DNA of 64,000 bases from Benincasa hispida. Taxonomy: Eukaryota > Streptophyta > Magnoliopsida > Cucurbitales > Cucurbitaceae. The stretch's first letter is position 1. Each line of letters begins with the position of its first letter. Below the pieces are notes generated by a model, which worked only from the letters and a program-made list of their open reading frames with translations, was not told where the DNA came from and did not search any database. The stretch lies in assembly GCF_009727055.1 (NCBI RefSeq), contig NC_052357.1, positions 88,212,587 to 88,276,586 on the forward strand. Reading direction: 5' to 3'. The position numbers and the translations under genes are program-made. Shown here one piece after another: positions 60,401-64,000 of this stretch.

Positions 60401-63400
60401 CAGATCCCACATCATAAAAAAAAAAACTAAAATCAAAACAGATATTTGGTCCCTTGTTAGATTTCATGTCCTCTTTGGGCTTCGATATCGAAGGTTTTTT
60501 ATTATTATTCGTTAGGATATTGCACAATTGGAGCCCCTTTCTTTAGTGGTCTCCTTTATAAAAAAAAGAAAGATAAGCTATAATGTTTAATAGGGTGCGG
60601 TCTCCTTTATAAAAAAAGAAAGATAAGCTATAATGTTTAATAGGGTGCTTAATTTTGCACCAAGAGAAAGCAGTAAAAAGAACTGATTCTAAAAATGTAT
60701 CAAAAGAGGAAAAAGAGTCACTAAACAGACGACCATTTCTCTCGCTCCAAAGTAGCCAGAAGAAAGCACACAGCGGAGCCAGCCAAATCATCTCTTTAGT
60801 ACCACCAAATGGATGACCCACCAACAAAATAGCAAGAAGGTCAAAAATAGAATTAGAGCATGGCGGAGAATAACCAAAAGCCTCCGTAGTCATGGTCCAA
60901 AATCTAGATGCAAAAGGGCCATGCATAAACAGTAGTAAGAAGGTAAAAAATAGAGTTAGGACCTTGAACACCTTTTCTTTCTTTATTATTTCGTTTGTTT
61001 GTTCTTATTAAAAAAATATTATTTCGTTTCTTAAATCTGGTGGCAAGTGTTTAAGACGATGGATATTTTCATAACTCTCCAATTTTATCTAAGTTGCTAT
61101 TGCCTAGCCAAGTACCTATGTCGAGATAATCTTCATTTTCCCAACACAAAGAACAAATCGAAGGCATGAGATACTGCTAATGGGAGCTTTTTCTGCAAAA
61201 TCTCAGAAGAGTTAAGACTCCGATTAAGAATGAACCATGTTGGGATATTAACTTTTGTCGGATTCCGTGAAGCCAAGTACCTATTTTGGTTGGCAGTTTT
61301 CTATAGCATCAAGTTTTTCAGTGTTCCAAATTGTCTTACCTGTTCCTTCAAACTGTCATCTGTTAAATCTTTTACAGAAACATTTCTCAACTTCTTTCTA
61401 TTCTCTGATGTGATGTGCAGGTCTAGTTTTCCTCGTCTGGACTTTCATGGATTTTACACCGTGATACTCGAAAAAGATGATGTGCTGCTATGTGTAGCTT
61501 CTATCAGGTACCTTAAATTATTATTTATTAATGTTTTATCTTTAAAATTTAGGTTAAAATATCATTTTGGTCCTATACTTTCAATTTCATTCCATGTACT
61601 TTCAAATGATATCTTTGTACTTGTAAATCTTAAAAAAAAGTCATGGTTGTTTTCCCAAATAAAATTAGTCTCTATTGCATTCCCTTAGTTTGGAAAATAT
61701 ATTCACGTAATGTCCATTATTTTGCAGGTAGATTATTATTATTATTATTTAACCAATTTTGACAAAAACTAACTTTGAAGGACTAATTTAAGATTTATTG
61801 AAAATAAGGGGACTAACTTTCAATTGAAAGTACAAGAACTAAAATAGAATGAAATCTAAAGCAGGGACCAAAACGATATTTTAACCTAAAATTTATTTGT
61901 CTTGGCCTATTGAAGTATCTTACTTCTTTTTCTCATCCAAATAGAAATACTCAACTAACAGAATGAACGTACCATATTATTGTCAACATTTTAAACAATA
62001 ATATGGATCATTTTTGTCAATGTTTTAGTTCATACGTCCCTGAAAGAAAAATATGAACTTTTTCAACCAAACCGAATCATTGGAAGCAATTCATTCTTTA
62101 CTGCACCTACATTCTCAGCCTATGTATCTTGACCAACAATAAACTCCCTAAGTGAATGGAGGCCTCAATCTCTGACGTCAATGGAAAGCTTAACACTTCA
62201 AAGTAAAAGAGGAAAAAGTACACTGTAAGGGAGTGAATGTATGAACATATAATATAGTTTAAATCTTGGTTTTCATCATATATATATTTTAATAATTATG
62301 TAAATTAGTTCCAAACTTTATTTTCCGCAACCTGGCCTTATTCGATGCTTTGCCAGAAAGATGGCTGGATTTCAGCTCCTGCAAGTTATTCTTTTGAAAT
62401 TATTTTATTCTATTTTTGGTATTTAGTTGTCCCTTTATGTGTTCTCCCTTCATACAGATGTGGTGAAGATAGTACTCTGCCTAATGCTTCTTTTTTGTTT
62501 TTTTTTTTCTTTGTTTTTGCTATTTTAGGACATAAGTAGGAACATAAATAGGAACCTGAAACTTACCCCTCTGTTTTTTTTTTCTTTGGGTTAGAATCTA
62601 ATCATGGAATGAGATAGACCCTATATGCATTGTTATTGTCGATTCTTATTATGGAGAGCACTTTATTGATTTTATGACTTCTTGAGTATTTGTGACCTTT
62701 AATAAGTACGGATCTGAGAATATCCAAATGTGATCTTTTATTGTACATAATAGAGTTCAGCTGATGACATTCTTTTTCTAACAATATTCTTACAGTTTTT
62801 CCCTTCCAAACAATATTCTTACAGTTGTTGAAAGAAACTAAAAGTCGTACTTGTTAATTTACCTTGTGAGCTCCTTTAAAGGCCTGGAGTCCTACTTTCA
62901 ACACAATGCTGCCATATTAGCCACCCTGCATTGCTCTAACGGTCAATAAGGGACTATGTAAATAATAAGGGGATTTGTGAGAATGATTTCAAGTCCTGGT
63001 AGTCACCTACCCATATTATCCCACGCATCATCTTGGCAACCAATGTAGTAGGATGAAGTGGTTGTCTTGTGAAAATATTTGAGGCGTGTGCAAACTGCAA
63101 CCTTTCCAAACACTCGGGGATATTAAAAATGAGACACAATGATATTTGTTGTTGATTCTTGTCGAGACAGTAGCTAGTAACTTTGCAGCTAGTACTTTTT
63201 ATTGCTTTCTCACCATCGATTACTTCTATATATCTGATGACTTTGAAGAACATTTCTCTATTGGAAATATTATATTTTTTAGGGTTCCAACTGTTTGTGA
63301 CCTATTACAAATATAGTAGGCATTTTCCATGTTTATTTAAACTTTCTTGTTGCAGGGTACATGGATCAGAATTGGCTGAGATGCCCCTTATTGCAACTTG

Positions 63401-63455
63401 TAGTAAATATCGACGTCAGGGAATGTGTAGGCGTCTACTGAATGCTATAGAAGAG
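51413..63455 (+). CDS. IDM1-like TDBD-PHD-GNAT nuclear protein (3' end beyond window)
   Basis: Six exons lie in the window: 51413-54334, 56482-56605, 58798-58880, 59239-59480, 61421-61507 and 63356-63455. All splice as GT-AG with matching phases, and 1186 codons are present without a stop. The N-terminal part is long and acidic. A conserved block [14 protein letters not shown] lies near residues 279-292 and a basic [10 protein letters not shown] stretch near 661. Next comes a TDBD-like region (about 815-930; ends in FMLCQLQAW). The first PHD finger starts [20 protein letters not shown] at 947. A second zinc region (CRICGG, CSQCEQKYHGQC, WFCSWSC) is assembled from exons 2 and 3. From about 1090 a GNAT acetyltransferase fold follows, with its acetyl-CoA loop [14 protein letters not shown] at the end. 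Relatives include IDM1/ROS4, a histone H3 acetyltransferase that aids active DNA demethylation. Which paralogue this is remains open. The last part of the GNAT domain and the stop lie to the right. Confidence 0.9.
54335..56481 (+). other. Intron 1 of the IDM1-like gene, with repeat fragments
   Basis: 2147 bases between CAATTCAG|GTTTGT and CTTTAG|GAACTC. Segments at about 54740-54870 and 55310-55600 (CAAGAAGCAAACTCTACAAT and similar) look like antisense ends of non-LTR retrotransposons, but this is a weak judgement. No exon-like sequence is seen. Confidence 0.5.
56630..56950. repeat. CATATA/CACATA microsatellite with one-N gap, hairpin-forming
   Basis: This is a complex array of ACATAC, ATATAC and CACACA units from 56636, beginning 31 bases after the donor of exon 2. 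It turns at GTATATCTAGATAGATAG (about 56882) into the complementary TATGTATGTATGTGTGTG units, so the two halves can pair. Frames through it on either strand are by-products. A single N stands at 56773. Confidence 0.92.
56683..56863 (+). repeat. Exact 90-bp duplication around a one-N gap
   Basis: 56683-56772 and 56774-56863 are the same sequence, separated only by the N at 56773. As at 17340, this looks like a contig overlap that was not merged. The true array may therefore be about 91 bases shorter. Confidence 0.8.
57045..57093. repeat. Fold-back (49 bp) in intron 2
   Basis: The arms TAGCAAAATGTCACTGTCTATCA and its near complement pair at 21 of 23 positions around a 3-base centre. The TCTATCA/TGATAGA core is shared with segments near 13820 and 22110. 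It is a dispersed short fold-back motif. Confidence 0.8.
57241..58405. mobile_element. Long-TIR MULE-like element in intron 2
   Basis: The left end (GGAAAAAAAGTACCTTTTTAG...) and the right end (...AAAAGGGTACTTTTCCC) form inverted repeats of nearly 300 bases each. They share the blocks CAAATTGGCCAATTTGA, AATAAATAGGTTTAAAA and, further in, CTTTCTTCCCATTTT with CTCTCTCCAT. The middle (about 57520-58090) shows no transposase. Long TIRs point to the Mutator-like group. The flanks TATAATTTA and TATAAATAT are only a poor 9-bp duplication. The element is about 1.17 kb. Confidence 0.82.
59500..59790 (+). repeat. Imperfect tandem duplication in intron 4
   Basis: Two copies of about 130-140 bases, near 59507-59625 and 59645-59770, share TTGGTAAGAAAC(G/T)TACTTT, AAAATGGA(C/A)AAT and GTCA(T/C)AAGAGTACCTCCTCTC. 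They may be 3' untranslated remnants of a non-LTR element. Confidence 0.6.
60543..61215 (-). pseudogene. LINE (non-LTR retrotransposon) 3' coding remnant in intron 4
   Basis: On the minus strand, sequence near 61150 reads [16 protein letters not shown], like the zinc-binding (zf-RVT) region after the LINE reverse transcriptase. The frame from 60971 to 60543 continues with [20 protein letters not shown], a typical end of plant L1-type ORF2. Frame breaks separate the two parts. The orientation is opposite to the host gene. Only this terminal part remains, as usual for 5'-truncated LINEs. Confidence 0.72.
60548..60648 (+). repeat. 51/50-bp tandem duplication
   Basis: GGTCTCCTTTATAAAAAAAA up to TTTAATAGGGTGC is present twice, at 60548-60598 and 60599-60648. 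The copies differ by one A in the A-run. It lies at the tail of the LINE remnant and extends its open frame with a repeated YKGD-containing peptide. Confidence 0.93.
61544..61894. mobile_element. MITE with AAAATTT target duplication in intron 5
   Basis: The body 61551-61887 (337 bp) begins AGGTTAAAATATCATTTTGG and ends with the near complement CCAAAACGATATTTTAACCT. AAAATTT stands on both sides (61544-61550 and 61888-61894). It starts 43 bases after the exon 5 donor. It carries no coding sequence. The superfamily is not certain. Confidence 0.82.
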
Positions 63456-64000
63456 GTACTTTTCCATGCCTTGCCATGAAACTTGTTGATGGTTTTATTC
63501 ATCATATTTTCTACATGAAACAAGTTCAACGTTCATTGTTGAAAGGAGAAATGCAATGAAGAGAAAGAGAGAGTTATGTAACTCACTAATTAACCTTTAT
63601 AATAGATCACGAGTCTGGAAAATCAAAGAACTACTCTACAGTCTAGATGCCTAACCCTAATTTTAATTACTAAGAGAGAGAATCCTATAAAAAAAACTAA
63701 GGGAGAGTGATTTTGAGTTATCATTATTTTATCTTCACTCCCTTTGGGAGTTTGTAACCATTAAACATTTATTCCTTTTCATTATACCAATGTGATTGTG
63801 AAGAGTTTGCATGGCTACAACTTTTTGTTCTTTTAAGAAGCATTAGAAAGTTTCATTTCAGATGGCTACAACTTCTCATAACAGCTTCATCGTAAAAGTT
63901 GAGCAGTAGTCTCTGTTACTTCAATGAAAATCTTGTCTCATGTTTCTGGAAAAAGGAAAAAGAAAAAGCTTCAGCTTAAAAGGGCTTCAATCGAGGGGAG
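63456..64000 (+). other. Start of the next intron of the IDM1-like gene
   Basis: After the donor GAAGAG|GTACTT no clear exon was found before the window ends. The missing C-terminal part of the GNAT domain must lie beyond 64000. Sequence at 63530-63760 looks like repeat-derived filler with no motif. Confidence 0.55.

Noticed and set aside
63183..63479. 98-residue frame containing exon 6
   Set aside because: Only 63356-63455 is exon. The upstream part is intron, as shown by the acceptor TTGCAG and the phase match to exon 5.

Overview
The window is nuclear DNA of a flowering plant. It is AT-rich, has intron-containing genes with GT-AG junctions, many decayed transposable elements, microsatellites and long poly(A)/poly(T) tracts. 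The repeats and gene types would fit a eudicot such as a cucurbit, but that is an impression and not a demonstrated assignment.

Left part (1-11767): a nested pair of Ty1/copia LTR retrotransposons. Element A (plus strand; internal region 1-5808, 3' LTR 5809-7812) lies inside the reverse transcriptase region of older element B (minus strand; 7813-11026, with its LTR at 11027-11767). Both are dead, with stops, frameshifts and changed catalytic residues. Near the end of element A is a 38-bp head-to-head Tn5 mosaic-end sequence (5620-5657), identical to the Nextera mate-pair junction adapter. That piece is a laboratory artefact left in the assembly.

Middle-left (11768-32190): intergenic DNA with a cluster of TTTGGTAACC-type MITEs, a degenerate GTCG-rich tandem region holding a one-N gap, a SINE and a probable solo LTR. 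Two small genes here encode secreted CLE signalling peptides in the same orientation, 4.4 kb apart (19246-19464 and 23910-24152). One has the standard motif RLSPGGPDPRHH; the other has the divergent motif RSTPGGPDQHHH.

Middle-right (32195-43360): two minus-strand genes. The first is a five-exon gene (32195-36314) for a plant protein of about 1043 residues that I do not recognise, with a recent in-frame 597-bp internal tandem duplication. The second is a two-RRM protein of the UBA2 (UBP1-associated protein 2) family (41877-43208). Its stop codon abuts a splice donor and a long, probably alternatively spliced 3' UTR follows. Four site II (TGGGCY) boxes stand upstream.

Right part (43361-64000): intergenic DNA with two non-autonomous hAT-like elements defined by 8-bp target duplications. 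After these comes a plus-strand gene (51413 to beyond the right edge) for an IDM1-like nuclear protein with a TDBD-like region, PHD-type zinc-binding modules and a GNAT domain. Its introns carry a long-TIR MULE-like element, a MITE, a LINE fragment, a fold-back and a large microsatellite with a second one-N gap. The genes are independent and are not an operon. They share a broad theme of gene regulation: peptide signals, RNA binding and chromatin.
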